From CBDANW01 sp965197825 (GTDB lineage Bacteria; Acidobacteriota; Vicinamibacteria; Marinacidobacterales; DATDRI01), in the NCBI GenBank assembly GCA_965197825.1, contig CBDANW010000003.1, positions 992,001-1,056,000 on the forward strand: a DNA stretch of 64,000 nucleotides, given 5' to 3'. Made by a program: the position numbers and the translations under genes. Below the pieces are notes generated by a model. It made no database searches. It worked only from the letters and a program-made list of their open reading frames with translations, and had not been told where the DNA came from. Of this stretch, positions 25,461-34,823 are shown one piece after another. How positions within the stretch are numbered: the first letter of the stretch is position 1; every line of letters starts with the position of its first letter.

Positions 25461-26756
25461 ATGACGATCGCGGCTCCGCTTCCGGCGTCCGAGCTGGTTT
25501 CCATTGTTCTGGAGAGCCGCGCCCGAACCTTCGAGCTGATCGCCGACCTGAGTGGCACCGAGCTTCTCGGGCCGCGCCCGGCTATCGTGAACCCCCCTCT
25601 TTGGGAGATCGGTCACGTGGCGTGGTTCCAGGAAAAGTGGGTCTTGCGGCATTGGAACAAACGGCAGCCGCTCATCGGTCGCGGCGACACTCTCTATGAT
25701 TCTGCCGCCGTGGATCACGATATCCGTTGGGATCTGACGCTGCCGTCCCGACAAGCCACGTTCGGGTACCTCGAGGAAGTCCGCGACAAAGTGTGCGCGA
25801 GACTCGAGGAACGTGAGCCCGGCGCGGAGGGCACTTACTTCGTGCTCCTCAGCGTCTTCCACGAGTACATGCACACCGAAGCGCTCACCTATACCCGACA
25901 GACCCATCATTATCGTTACCCTCAGCTCGACATCGAGGAGCGTGGCCAAGAGCTCAACAGCGGGGACCGGACGAGCGGCGACGTAGACATCCCCGGCGGC
26001 CCGTTCGAGCTGGGCGCGCACCGTGATCTCCCCTTCGTCTTCGACAACGAGAAGTGGGCACACGCCGTAGAGGTCAACCCGTTTTCTATGAGCCGGACGG
26101 CGGTCACCCAGGAAGAGTTCGCCGCCTTCGTCGAAGATCGCGGATACCGGCGGCAGGAGCTTTGGAACTCGGACGGGTGGGCGTGGCGAGAAAAGAACCA
26201 GGCCCTTCATCCCGTCTATTGGAAGAAAGAACCCGGTGGCTGGCTACGTCGCCACTTCGACGATTGGGTTGCTCTCGAGCCGAGACTGCCGGTCATTCAT
26301 GTGAATTGGTTCGAGGCCGAGGCCTACTGTCGTTGGGCCGGATGTCGACTTCCTACCGAAGCGGAGTGGGAGCTAGCGGCTTGCGGCGGCGCGGGCTCAG
26401 ACGGCAAAAGGAGATTCCCCTGGGGGCAAGCGCCTCCTTCACCCGAGCGCGCGAATCTGGATTGGCGAGCCCGGGGGTGCGTTTCCGTCGACGCGCTCCC
26501 CGCCGGCGACAGTGCCTTTGGTTGCCGGCAGATGATCGGGAACGTTTGGGAATGGACGAGCGCCAATTTCGCGCCCTACCCGGACTTCGTGCCCGATCCC
26601 TACAAAGAGTATTCCGAGCCCTGGTTCCACGACCACAAGGCGCTCCGTGGGGGTTGTTGGGCGACCCGGTCTGGTTTGATAAGGAACACCTGGAGGAATT
26701 TCTACCAGCCGCACCGACGCGACGTCTTTGCTGGTTTCCGCACGTGTGCTCCTTGA
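25461..26756 (+). CDS. senA: Selenoneine synthase-type EgtB-like enzyme (SenA)
   Basis: 431 residues. N-terminal DinB-type domain with WEIGHVAWFQEKWVLRHW and VFHEYMHTEALTYTRQ, which supply the His residues of a non-haem iron site (HEYMHTE gives H-X3-H-X-E). The C-terminal formylglycine-generating-enzyme-like domain has FSMSRTAVTQEEFAAFVEDR, VNWFEAEAYCRWAGCRLPTE, MIGNVWEWTSANFAPYPDF and LRGGCWATRSGLIRNTWRNF. The fold is shared by EgtB (ergothioneine) and SenA; the assignment to SenA rests on the adjoining SenB-type gene. SenA joins a selenosugar to hercynine. The IS630 copy ends 95 bases upstream, so its own promoter may be lost. Confidence 0.8.
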   Translation: MTIAAPLPASELVSIVLESRARTFELIADLSGTELLGPRPAIVNPPLWEIGHVAWFQEKWVLRHWNKRQPLIGRGDTLYDSAAVDHDIRWDLTLPSRQATFGYLEEVRDKVCARLEEREPGAEGTYFVLLSVFHEYMHTEALTYTRQTHHYRYPQLDIEERGQELNSGDRTSGDVDIPGGPFELGAHRDLPFVFDNEKWAHAVEVNPFSMSRTAVTQEEFAAFVEDRGYRRQELWNSDGWAWREKNQALHPVYWKKEPGGWLRRHFDDWVALEPRLPVIHVNWFEAEAYCRWAGCRLPTEAEWELAACGGAGSDGKRRFPWGQAPPSPERANLDWRARGCVSVDALPAGDSAFGCRQMIGNVWEWTSANFAPYPDFVPDPYKEYSEPWFHDHKALRGGCWATRSGLIRNTWRNFYQPHRRDVFAGFRTCAP

Positions 26757-26766
26757 AACACGCGGA

Positions 26767-27738
26767 ATGCACATTGCCCTGGTAACACCGGCGCCGCCTG
26801 ACAGCGTGTTGGGCAACGCCGTCACCGCTCGCCGGTGGGCCGACGTCCTCACCGAGTTCGGTCATCGTGTCGAGCTCACGACGAGCTATAGCGAAGGTCG
26901 CCACGACCTCTTGATCGCACTTCACGCTCGCCGCAGCGCAGACTCCATCGCCCGGTTCCACGCGCTGCACCCGAGTGCTGCCATCATTGTCGGCCTCGTC
27001 GGAACCGATCTCTACCGCGACATCAAGAGCTCTCCCGAAGCAAAACAGTCTCTCGAGATCGCCTCGCGCTTCGTCGTACTGCAACCGCGGGCGTTGGACA
27101 ATGTCCCTCCCCACCTGCACCAACAAACCCGCGTTATCCACCAATCCTCGCCTGCCCCACCCCAGCGCGCACCAAAGGAATCGGACTCTTTTCAAGTTTG
27201 TGTGTTGGCGCACCTCCGGGACATCAAGGATCCCCTCCGCGCCGCGCGCGCGGCGCGGCTCCTTCCCGCGACCTCTCGCATTCGAGTTGTGCACGCCGGC
27301 CGGGCGCTAAACGAAGACGCCGCCGAGCAAGCGCGCGCGGAGGCGGAGGGGAACCCGCGCTATCGCTGGCTGGAAGAGCTCAGCCGCGCGCAATCCCAGG
27401 CGCTTCTCACCGCGAGTCATCTCCTCGTGATCTCGTCCACGATGGAGGGAGGCGCCAACGTCGTCTCGGAGGCCTTGGCTGCTTCGGTTCCGATCGTGGC
27501 CACGCGGATCTCGGGCAACCTTGGAATCTTGGGCAAGGACTATCCAGGATACTTTCCGGTGGGAAACACCGAAGAGCTAGCGCGCCTCCTCCTAAACGCG
27601 GAGACCGACCAGACCTTTTACGGGCAACTCGCTGCCGCGGGAAGGCAACTCGCACGGTTGGTGGAGCCCGCCCGTGAGAAAGCCGCTTGGCAGAAACTTC
27701 TTAGTGAGTTTGCCGACCTTCCGGCCCGAGCTACTTAG
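26767..27738 (+). CDS. senB: Selenosugar synthase-type glycosyltransferase (SenB)
   Basis: 323 residues from ATG 26767, ten bases past the senA stop; an upstream start at 26728 would lie inside senA. GT4-type fold: MHIALVTPAPPDSVLGNAVT at the N-terminus, then HDLLIALHARRSADSIARF and VGLVGTDLYRDIKSSPEAKQ. The donor-binding side follows: VCVLAHLRDIKDPLRAARAA, SSTMEGGANVVSEALAASVP and GILGKDYPGYFPVGNTEELA. These blocks agree closely with the glycosyltransferase family now known as SenB, which makes a seleno-sugar from selenophosphate and a UDP-sugar. The tight pairing with senA supports this. The third gene, senC (selenophosphate synthase), is not seen within the window. Confidence 0.82.
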   Translation: MHIALVTPAPPDSVLGNAVTARRWADVLTEFGHRVELTTSYSEGRHDLLIALHARRSADSIARFHALHPSAAIIVGLVGTDLYRDIKSSPEAKQSLEIASRFVVLQPRALDNVPPHLHQQTRVIHQSSPAPPQRAPKESDSFQVCVLAHLRDIKDPLRAARAARLLPATSRIRVVHAGRALNEDAAEQARAEAEGNPRYRWLEELSRAQSQALLTASHLLVISSTMEGGANVVSEALAASVPIVATRISGNLGILGKDYPGYFPVGNTEELARLLLNAETDQTFYGQLAAAGRQLARLVEPAREKAAWQKLLSEFADLPARAT

Positions 27739-29145
27739 CCTTTCTTCGCAATATCCTTGAAGAAAAATCTTCTCTCGTCGATGGTCGCTGGCTTCCCGTC
27801 CAATTCCACATAGGGATAGATGAAGAAGTTGATAGGTGACCCCTGCTGCGAGGGGTTCAAGATGATGTCGCGTCCGATGGTGAACTCGACGCGATTTTCG
27901 TCGTGAGCACCGAAAAAATACTCTCTTTGAGTAGGGTTCTTGTTCGCCTCGGACGTGTCCACGGGCACCCATCCGTACCCCGGGAGGAAAAACTCGGCCC
28001 AGCAGTGGTACCCGGCAATCTGGCCGCTCTCCCTGTCGGCGGGCAAGGGAAATCCAATGGCAAATTTGGCCGGGATCCCAACCGCCCGAGCAAACCCGAT
28101 GAACACCGCGTGAAAGTCCGTGCAATTGCCGCGCTTGACATCGCAAGCATAGTAGATGTCGCCTCGTCCCCACCCGGTTCCGCTCTTGTCATACGTCAGG
28201 TTGTCGACGGTGTAGTCATAGATGGCCCGCGCTTTATCTAGGAAGTAGTGGGTTGTAACATTTAAGTGTTAAGTGTTAAGTGTTAATATCTCTCTCATGC
28301 GAGGGAGAGCCGTTGTGTTGACTCAAGCGGAACATAGGGAGCTTGGCAAACGAGTTTCGAGCCGTAGCGGTCGAGCGGATGACGCGCGGATCGCTCGGAT
28401 GTTGCTCTTGCTGGCAGACGGTGCAAGCTATACGCAGGTGCAGCAGACGGTGGGCTGCACGGCGCCTTTTATCAGCAAGTGGAAACGCCGATTCTTGGAG
28501 GAGCGTCTGGCAGGTCTGTACGCGCGTCACGAGGGGCGTCCGATTCAAGTGCTCACGCCTTGCGCTACATTCGCAAGTACAACGAAGACCCCAAGCCCGT
28601 GAAGTGGACCTACAACGATCCGTCACGACGCATTAAAACCACTAAACGTTCAGTTGTTACAGTCCACTAGTCCTGCCATCGATGACCTCCTCCGCCTGCT
28701 CTTTGATGTACGCATCGATAGGTACTAGCCGATCCGGTTCCAGCCACCGGTTCACGTTTTGATCTGTCCACCCAGGACCCGCCGCGTCGGCCCGCGCGAA
28801 ATCACGTTTCACATATTCCCGCCGTGTGACGCGAAACCTCATCTCCACCTCAACGGATTGTCCGCCGGGATTGTCGGCCCGCATGTAGACAATCGAGTTT
28901 CCATGCTCGGAATCCCTGCGAATCTCCGTCGGAAAGGGAGCGGAAATACCAAGGACTTCAATGTTTTGGTTCTGGTCGGTGGAGGGATACGGCAGCCAGA
29001 GATCGAGCCGTTTGGTTCCCTCAGGCACGTCGATACCAGCAATGTATGTGAACTCGAAGCGCCGTTCGCGACGGGACTCCGGTTCCTCGGCCGAGATAAC
29101 CATGGGAGCAAGCAGGGCCGCGCCTAGTGCCCATCTCATCTTCAT
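27735..29145 (-). pseudogene. Exported transglutaminase-like protein, split by a deleted IS630
   Basis: The N-terminal part (29145-28671) starts MKMRWALGAALLAPMVISA, a signal peptide, and continues through an extracytoplasmic beta domain (RLDLWLPYPSTDQNQNIEVL) to EEVIDGRT. After the IS630 remnant the gene resumes with YFLDKARAIYDYTVDNLTYD and the catalytic domain: DVKRGNCTDFHAVFIGFARA (Cys), GYHCWAEFFLPGYGWVPVDT (His, Asp). It ends at 27735, overlapping the convergent senB by four bases. The Cys-His-Asp triad is intact. Without the 418-base insertion the frames meet at a TA site. Membrane or periplasmic location expected; its substrate is unknown. Confidence 0.85.
28249..28666 (+). mobile_element. 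IS630 element, internally deleted (MITE-like) copy
   Basis: Both ends of the IS630 are present, but the segment equal to 24566-25259 of the full copy (694 bases) is missing; CTCACGCCT is joined directly to TGCGCTACATTCG. The remaining frame encodes only the helix-turn-helix part (to about residue 88). The left end has a short triplication TTAAGTG-TTAAGTG-TTAAGTG (28263-28282). It sits between GTAG and CTAG inside the transglutaminase gene. It could be moved only in trans. Confidence 0.88.
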
Positions 29146-29360
29146 CGAGTCATCCTCTGGAAACACCTCCTCCAACCCTTGTACCAATCTCTTGTTGCGC
29201 GCCGCCACGACTCGGGCATCACAGCGAGCGCGACCACAGGCTCCCGGGCCGATGTGGAGGCAAGTCAGTCGTCGTGGAGTCTAACACAGCCGACCTTGAG
29301 CGCGGGTGTGCACGACCAAGCGACGTAACGTGAAGCTTAGCAAGCAAGTACGGGCCGAGG

Positions 29361-29440
29361 GTGACGAAAAGACCGTCCCTAGAAAAACCAAGGACGCGAC
29401 GGCGAGTCACATTCAGTGCCAACCGGTGGGGTGGATCGGC
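29361..29440 (-). pseudogene. Degenerate fragment duplicating part of the large exported protein gene
   Basis: About 80 bases resemble 31017-31123: GTGACGAAAAGACCGTCCC and CCAACCGGTGGGGTGGATCG occur in both. On the minus strand it encodes DPPHRLALNVTRRRVLGF and SRDGLFVTLGP, against DPPHRLALNVTRHRVLGT and TRDGLFVTTAH in the intact gene, with about 40 bases missing between the blocks. It is either a remnant of an ancient tandem paralogue or a partial duplication. It lies 800 bases downstream of the intact gene on the same strand. Confidence 0.6.
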
Positions 29441-29730
29441 AGCGCGATTCTGAAGCCGTCTCAGGCAGATTGCCAGCCCTAGATGAGGTTGGCTCGATAC
29501 CATACTCGACCCCTATGCGGAGCTTGCGGTGGTGCTGGCCATCACCTTTTCTTACTCCGCCTCCCATCCGGCCCTCTCGATGGGGGGTCTCCTTTCCATT
29601 TCCGGGTACTACATGGCAAGCTACGAAGATGAAGCTAGTGGAGTCCAAGTCGTATGAGTCGAACGATTTCTTGGTCTTTCCTCGCGAGCACTCTGAAGCT
29701 GCCTAAACTCGATTACCTCTGGAGGCCAAG
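29441..29730. other. Spacer with only weak coding signal
   Basis: Between the degenerate fragment and the small gene at 29731. A plus-strand run ending at 29706 (MKLVESKSYESNDFLVFPRE) could be a short peptide or the shifted start of the next gene, but no ribosome-binding site or family match supports it. Nothing else seen. Confidence 0.3.
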
Positions 29731-30072
29731 GTGAAGAAGGACTGCGATCCGGTGCGATGGGAGCCGTTTGACCGAGAAATTGAGGTGGGCCTCATCAGAA
29801 TCTACAAGCTTGAATGGGTTGAGGAAAAAGCGTGGATGGGTGCAGACAGACTGTGGCACTTAAAGGGTAAATGGTCCCGAGAGCGAAGTGTCTACGCCAA
29901 AGCGGCGTCAGGTAAGATCGAACTGGACATCCTCCTGCATGCCGCACCGGCTAGCGTCGATAAGGAGAGAGTCAAAGAGGAGATGGTGGCTCGTGTCACC
30001 CAATGGCTGAAGTCCATTCCGAAGGAGGCTTCGCTTCCTCCGACGCGAAGCCTCGGCATCAACCTGGCATGA
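29731..30072 (+). CDS. Hypothetical 113-residue protein
   Basis: GTG 29731 follows GGAGG by five bases. The protein is soluble, with no signal peptide or membrane segment. It begins KKDCDPVRWEPFDREIEVGL, has a Trp-rich middle (WVEEKAWMGADRLWHLKGKW) and ends in an amphipathic helix (KERVKEEMVARVTQWLKSIP). I recognise no family. It is convergent with the large exported protein gene (95 bases apart). Codon use and the clear ribosome-binding site suggest a real gene, but its size and isolation leave doubt. Confidence 0.5.
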   Translation: MKKDCDPVRWEPFDREIEVGLIRIYKLEWVEEKAWMGADRLWHLKGKWSRERSVYAKAASGKIELDILLHAAPASVDKERVKEEMVARVTQWLKSIPKEASLPPTRSLGINLA

Positions 30073-30166
30073 CCAATGTGATCCTTGCCGCAGAGACATC
30101 GCTCCCCGCGATCGAGGCCGTGGTACACGAGCCCCATCCCCCCGCGACCTTGTAGACTCGGGCTTA

Positions 30167-33100
30167 CTAACCTCTTTGGGCTTTCTGGTCCGCGAACGAC
30201 TGCCGGAGCTGTGCCACATACACCTTCCCGTGGCGGGCCACGAGACCTAAGCCAACGAGCAGAGAGACCACCATGGGAAGTGTGGCGCTAACAGAATAGA
30301 AACCGATGGTGGTGAGCAAAATGGCGGCGCCGACACCGGTGACCGCTAAGGCCCGCCGCGGTTCCATTCGAGGATCTCCGCGTCGGGACAGCCAGATCCC
30401 CGCCCAGAAGAGAGCGATGCCCAGAAGGTTCGCGAGCTGTCCGGCGAACGCTCCCCCGGCGGACGAGTAGGGCACGGAGAACCACGCGTCATGGTCCGAT
30501 TGGTTGGCGTAGAGTTTCTCGAAAGCGTAGTGCACGCCCGACATCGGAACCGTGATGCGGAGTGGTTCCAAGGCTTGCTGCGCCCCTGCCGCGTCCTCGA
30601 GCCGGGCGAACTCGGCCTCGAGCTCGCTAGCGGAGACGGACGCTCCGACCTTCACGACATCCATGTTCGTTGACGGATCTCCATAACTCATCTTAGCGGG
30701 GAGAAAGGCATCCCAGCGGGATTCGGTCACCAGGATGTCTGGACGCGGTAGGGCAGCCTCCACTTTACCGAGTCGACGGATGCTAGCGCCCTCGGTGGCA
30801 TAGACGATCTGAACCGGGAAGCCTCGGGTCGAGTTGAGAACCTTGATGAGGACGCTTCCGGTCCCCTCTCCATCGCCGTCGTCGGAACGAGCGGGGTTCT
30901 CCGGCTTTCCGTTTACGAAGACCGACCAGATCCGTGATCCTTCTGGGAGCTGAACGCGGAGGAACTGCTTGCGGCTATTTCGCACGACGAAGTGCGCCGT
31001 CGTGACGAAAAGACCGTCCCGTGTAAAGAGCGTTCGGTACTCGGCGCGATCGATCACCGCCTCTTGCGTACCCAGGACGCGATGGCGAGTCACGTTGAGT
31101 GCCAACCGGTGGGGTGGATCGGCATGGACGTACTTGTAGGCCAAGAGGATAGGGTTGGTGGTCCGTAGAATGAGCTGCTGAGGAAGCTCCTTGATATCAA
31201 GCGAGGAGAGTTGCTCGGCTGCCGCAGCCTGCACCTCCACCGCGCTCAAGGCCTCCACCGCAATTCGGCCTTGTTCCACCTCGGCGCCCCGAACCGTGAG
31301 CGTCGGGACCTCGATCTCGGACGTATCGTCCACAAGGATGCGCTCGTAAGTCAGCTCGAGACGGAACTGCCCTTCCATCTCTTGGGTGAACTCGATGCTG
31401 ACGACCTGGGCATTGTCTTCCTCGTTGACCGCGTAAGTGCGCATCGACGGTGCGGTGAGGCTCAACAAATTGATCCCCTCGGGAAGCTCGAGCTCGAGCG
31501 TGCTGACTCGACCCGACTTCAAGTGAATCTCCAGACTCGCCGCGCCCGTCATAGTCACCTCACCGAGGGAGATGAGCGTGTCGACCTGGACATCGAACTT
31601 ACCCTGAACCACTTCCGGGGTCGACGTTTCGACCATGACCTGAGGTAGCGCATCGGCGTACTTGAAGGTGTGGGCGACGGTCATTGTCACCTCGTCCCGG
31701 ACGAAGGCGGGAAGTTGGTTCTCGCCCACCCGCGTCGCTTGAGTCTCGTCCGGCTCGCCCACCGGACTCAAGGCGAGATCCTGACTGGCCAGAAGTGCCA
31801 GCATCCCCTTTTGCCGCTGGACACCCAACGCCTGGAAGAGTGGTGCCTCAATGCCGCCTTGCTCGGCACTGGGAGCTAGAGAGCGATCGTAGAAAATGTC
31901 GAACAGAAGCTGCCCTTTCAGCTGGCGGTCGAGAAAAACCGTCACCGTTCGAGCCGCGCCCGGACGCACCGCCGGTGCCAGCCGCCAGTCTGCCACCGCG
32001 CCCGACTCTGCGCTGATGCGATTGATCTGAACGTCACCCGGCACCGCAATCTCGATCAAATGCGTCTCGCCGCGATTGACCTCGTACTGCACCGTGACCC
32101 TCCCGTTGAGGACACCTTCTTCCGCATGAAGCACATGATAAAGAGAGGCATTCGAGCGCACCTCGGCCCTGATGTCCTCCGGCACGGCCTCCGACCAGGC
32201 AAAAGACACCTGGCCCGTGAGAGGCACATGAACCGTGGCTACCGTGGATCCACCGCGGATCTGGCTTCTGATGCTGGCCGCCGGCGTGACGGTCAGTTCT
32301 TTCTTTCCGGGGAGGGTGAGGTCGAAGCGTGAGACCGGAACCTGAGGAACTTGGAGATTCATTCGCGGGGGACCATCCCCGCTTACGACCGGCACCTGAA
32401 ACTCGACGACAACACTGTGTACGCCGCGTCCCTTGACCAGAGTCACGAAACGATCGCCTTCTACCAAGATAGGCGCGGCCTGCCCATCGACCTTCAGGTC
32501 ACTCATTGTCACGCTTCGCGGCAGAAGAGCAAGAGTAGCTGTCTCGTCGCTGAAGAGCTCGACGCTGAGCTTTCCGGCCCAGTCCACGGCGTTACCGACC
32601 AGGCGGCCGGAATAGCTCGCCCGGCTGATGGTGTGTCCTCTCCGGGAGGGAGTGCGCCAGGAAATCTGCACACCGGATGTCGTGGGGACGGTGGCGCTTA
32701 CTCTCGTGGTCTTGCCGCTTTGGGATATCTTGACTCCCGCTGCGGGGATGAGAGCCACGTCGAGGCCGCTGCCGGGAAGACTCGCCGTCAACTGAGTGGC
32801 TGCCGCTTGGGGCAGCGGCACCGCCAAGGTGAAACCGGCCTCGGAGCGCATCGCATCGACACGGTACGAGAGATTCATGTTGTAGGAACCCGACTTCTTG
32901 GTGCTCCACGCAAGTCCCTCTGGTGTCGCGAGCAACTGGACGGAGTTCCCTCCAATCGTGGCCGCTTCGACCGGAGTGCCGGCGGGTAGGACCGGTATCA
33001 AGACCCAGTCGTCCTCCAAAACGTCGATCGTGAGATCGACCCGAATCTCTCCGCTGACGCGAGGCTCGGTGGCGGGGACTTGGACCGAGACGCGTGCGTT

Positions 33101-33322
33101 ACCCAGCGCGTAGCTGGCGGGCGCGGGACGCGGCAGTCGGGAGGGGTCGCGCGACTTCTCGAGCAATGCCTTGTAGACCTCGAGCGGAAGCTGAACCTGC
33201 CCCGTCTTGTCATCCGGGGCTGGCTGAGCTGGCTGGGTTTGCTCGTCTTGCGCGGCTTCCCCTGCAGATCCCAGTGCTGGAAAGAGGAGCAAGAAAGCCA
33301 GTAAGAGCGTTTTGGTCTTCAT
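30167..33322 (-). CDS. Large exported protein with C-terminal membrane helices (unknown function)
   Basis: 1,051 residues. The start at 33322 (MKTKTLLLAFLLLFPALGSA) follows GAGGT by eight bases and opens a signal peptide. An acidic, Gln/Pro-rich linker (QDEQTQPAQPAPDDKTG) follows. The bulk (about 50-930) consists of repeated beta-rich modules, for example VPATEPRVSGEIRVDLTIDV, VDTLISLGEVTMTGAASLEI and HRLALNVTRHRVLGTQEAVI. The last 130 residues have three membrane helices (LLGIALFWAGIWL, LAVTGVGAAILLTTIGFYS, LPMVVSLLVGLGLVARHG). So most of it faces the periplasm. It is the last gene of a minus-strand block with VWA, anti-sigma and sigma genes. No frameshift in 3.2 kb, unlike its neighbours. 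Confidence 0.75.
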   Translation of the reverse strand: MKTKTLLLAFLLLFPALGSAGEAAQDEQTQPAQPAPDDKTGQVQLPLEVYKALLEKSRDPSRLPRPAPASYALGNARVSVQVPATEPRVSGEIRVDLTIDVLEDDWVLIPVLPAGTPVEAATIGGNSVQLLATPEGLAWSTKKSGSYNMNLSYRVDAMRSEAGFTLAVPLPQAAATQLTASLPGSGLDVALIPAAGVKISQSGKTTRVSATVPTTSGVQISWRTPSRRGHTISRASYSGRLVGNAVDWAGKLSVELFSDETATLALLPRSVTMSDLKVDGQAAPILVEGDRFVTLVKGRGVHSVVVEFQVPVVSGDGPPRMNLQVPQVPVSRFDLTLPGKKELTVTPAASIRSQIRGGSTVATVHVPLTGQVSFAWSEAVPEDIRAEVRSNASLYHVLHAEEGVLNGRVTVQYEVNRGETHLIEIAVPGDVQINRISAESGAVADWRLAPAVRPGAARTVTVFLDRQLKGQLLFDIFYDRSLAPSAEQGGIEAPLFQALGVQRQKGMLALLASQDLALSPVGEPDETQATRVGENQLPAFVRDEVTMTVAHTFKYADALPQVMVETSTPEVVQGKFDVQVDTLISLGEVTMTGAASLEIHLKSGRVSTLELELPEGINLLSLTAPSMRTYAVNEEDNAQVVSIEFTQEMEGQFRLELTYERILVDDTSEIEVPTLTVRGAEVEQGRIAVEALSAVEVQAAAAEQLSSLDIKELPQQLILRTTNPILLAYKYVHADPPHRLALNVTRHRVLGTQEAVIDRAEYRTLFTRDGLFVTTAHFVVRNSRKQFLRVQLPEGSRIWSVFVNGKPENPARSDDGDGEGTGSVLIKVLNSTRGFPVQIVYATEGASIRRLGKVEAALPRPDILVTESRWDAFLPAKMSYGDPSTNMDVVKVGASVSASELEAEFARLEDAAGAQQALEPLRITVPMSGVHYAFEKLYANQSDHDAWFSVPYSSAGGAFAGQLANLLGIALFWAGIWLSRRGDPRMEPRRALAVTGVGAAILLTTIGFYSVSATLPMVVSLLVGLGLVARHGKVYVAQLRQSFADQKAQRG

Positions 33323-33656
33323 CGTCAATACCTCGTGTCTTTGTTTAGCTCTCGACGTCGTCGACCTAATTGATCGGTGGTTGAGGCTGTACCTTCAATC
33401 AGGCTGCATAACGCAGAGAGTCCGACAAGTAATTCCGCGTTCCTGGTTGCGCCACGGCCTCAATGCCAAGGAGCGTCGTGTATTCGTCTAGCATCGCGAT
33501 GTCGCCGGCCAAGTCTCCGTTTTGAAGTCCTGGGAGCTCCAGTCGGAGTCCTTTCAACAAGTCGCGAAACTCTGTCAAGAGGCGCGTGGCTTCACCTGAC
33601 CCTGCCCGGGTTTTGTGGACATCAACTGAGGCGCGACAATGCGCCTGGAGGCGTCC

Positions 33657-33954
33657 ATGGGAGAACGACGACGCAGGAAGTTCACGGGGGAGTTCAAGAA
33701 GGAAGCGGTCCGGCTGTTCAGGGAGGGGCGAGCGCAGCATCGGCCAGGTCGCTAAGGAACTGGACCTGACGGAATCGGCCCTTCGAAACTGGGTGAAACA
33801 ATACAAAGTTGATCACGGTGAAGGTCCACGCGAGGCTCTGACGACGGCGGAACGTGATGAGCTCCGTTCGCTACGGCGTCGAGTGCGTACGTTGGAGCAA
33901 GAGCGAGAAATATTAAAAAAGGCGGCGGCCTTCTTCGCGAAGGAAAGCGAATGA
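33657..33954 (+). pseudogene. IS3 OrfA (helix-turn-helix protein), frameshifted
   Basis: ATG 33657 follows GGAGG by six bases and reads MGERRRRKFTGEFKKEAVRL. An extra G near 33726 (AGGGAGGGGCGAGC against AGGGAGGGCGAGG in copy 2) breaks the frame. Beyond it the normal sequence SIGQVAKELDLTESALRNWV and LEQEREILKKAAAFFAKESE (leucine-zipper-like) runs to TGA 33954. OrfA binds the terminal repeats and forms the OrfAB fusion transposase by frameshifting at AAAAAA. This copy therefore cannot make OrfA. Confidence 0.85.
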
Positions 33955-34823
33955 GATTCATTCACGCGGAGCGGGCCAACTACCCGGTGCGGGTGATGTG
34001 CCGAGTTCTGAGGGTATCGACCAGCGGCTACTACGCTCAGATGAAGCGCGCGCCCAGCAAGCGACAGTGTGAGGATGGGAAGCTGAAGCTGCGCATCCAA
34101 GCGATCCACGCCCATAGCCGTGGTACCTACGGCAGGGAGCGTGTACGTCGCCAGCTTGACGGGGAGAACGTCGAGGTAGGCAAGCAGCGAGTGGCACGGC
34201 TGATGCGTGAGATGGGCCTGCAGGGTCTGCCCAGCAAGCGTTTTCGCCGCACGACCGACAGCAAGCACGATCGCCCCATCGCACCCAACGTGCTCGGCCG
34301 GAACTTCGAAGCCGCACGACCGAACCAGTTCTGGGTGACGGACATAACCTACATCCGGACTTGGGAAGGCTGGCTCTACTTGGCGGTCATCCTCGATCTG
34401 TTCTCGCGTCGTGTCGTAGGCTGGGCGATGCAGCCCCACCTGCGCGCGGAGCTTGCTCTCGAGGCGCTTCACATGGCCTTGGGGCGCCGCCTGCCGGAAA
34501 GTGGCTTGGTGCATCATTCAGACCGTGGTACTCAATACGCGGCTGCGACCTACCAGGCCGTGCTCGATGAGTACGGCATCGTGTGCTCGATGAGCCGCAA
34601 GGGTGATTGCTGGGACAACGCCGTGACCGAGAGCTTCTTAGGCACGCTCAAGACCGAGCTCCTCCACCGATGTAGTTGGCCAACACGACGTATGGCCAAA
34701 GACGCGGTCGCGAGCTACATCGAGGGGTTCTACAATCCGTATCGACTCCACTCGTCACTCGATTACAACAGCCCAATGGTGTTCGAACGGATTCATGACC
34801 TCAAAACGGCTCATGCGAGATAA
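33951..34823 (+). CDS. IS3-family transposase OrfB
   Basis: 290 residues with an rve-type DDE core. The N-terminal part is MCRVLRVSTSGYYAQMKRAP and RRQLDGENVEVGKQRVARLM. Catalytic residues are in FWVTDITYIRTWEGWLYLAV (first Asp), LVHHSDRGTQYAAATYQAVL (second Asp) and DCWDNAVTESFLGTLKTELL (Glu). It overlaps orfA by an ATGA. The protein itself is intact, but orfA of this copy is broken. Confidence 0.9.
   Translation: MRFIHAERANYPVRVMCRVLRVSTSGYYAQMKRAPSKRQCEDGKLKLRIQAIHAHSRGTYGRERVRRQLDGENVEVGKQRVARLMREMGLQGLPSKRFRRTTDSKHDRPIAPNVLGRNFEAARPNQFWVTDITYIRTWEGWLYLAVILDLFSRRVVGWAMQPHLRAELALEALHMALGRRLPESGLVHHSDRGTQYAAATYQAVLDEYGIVCSMSRKGDCWDNAVTESFLGTLKTELLHRCSWPTRRMAKDAVASYIEGFYNPYRLHSSLDYNSPMVFERIHDLKTAHAR

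Noticed and set aside
28263..28282. Triplicated TTAAGTG at the left end of the deleted IS630 copy as a regulatory iteron
   Set aside because: It lies in the terminal repeat region and most likely reflects slippage; the other copies have one unit.
29629..29706. A 25-codon plus-strand frame (MKLVESKSYESNDFLVFPRE)
   Set aside because: No ribosome-binding site, no family match, and it could be part of a shifted neighbour; too weak to list as a gene.
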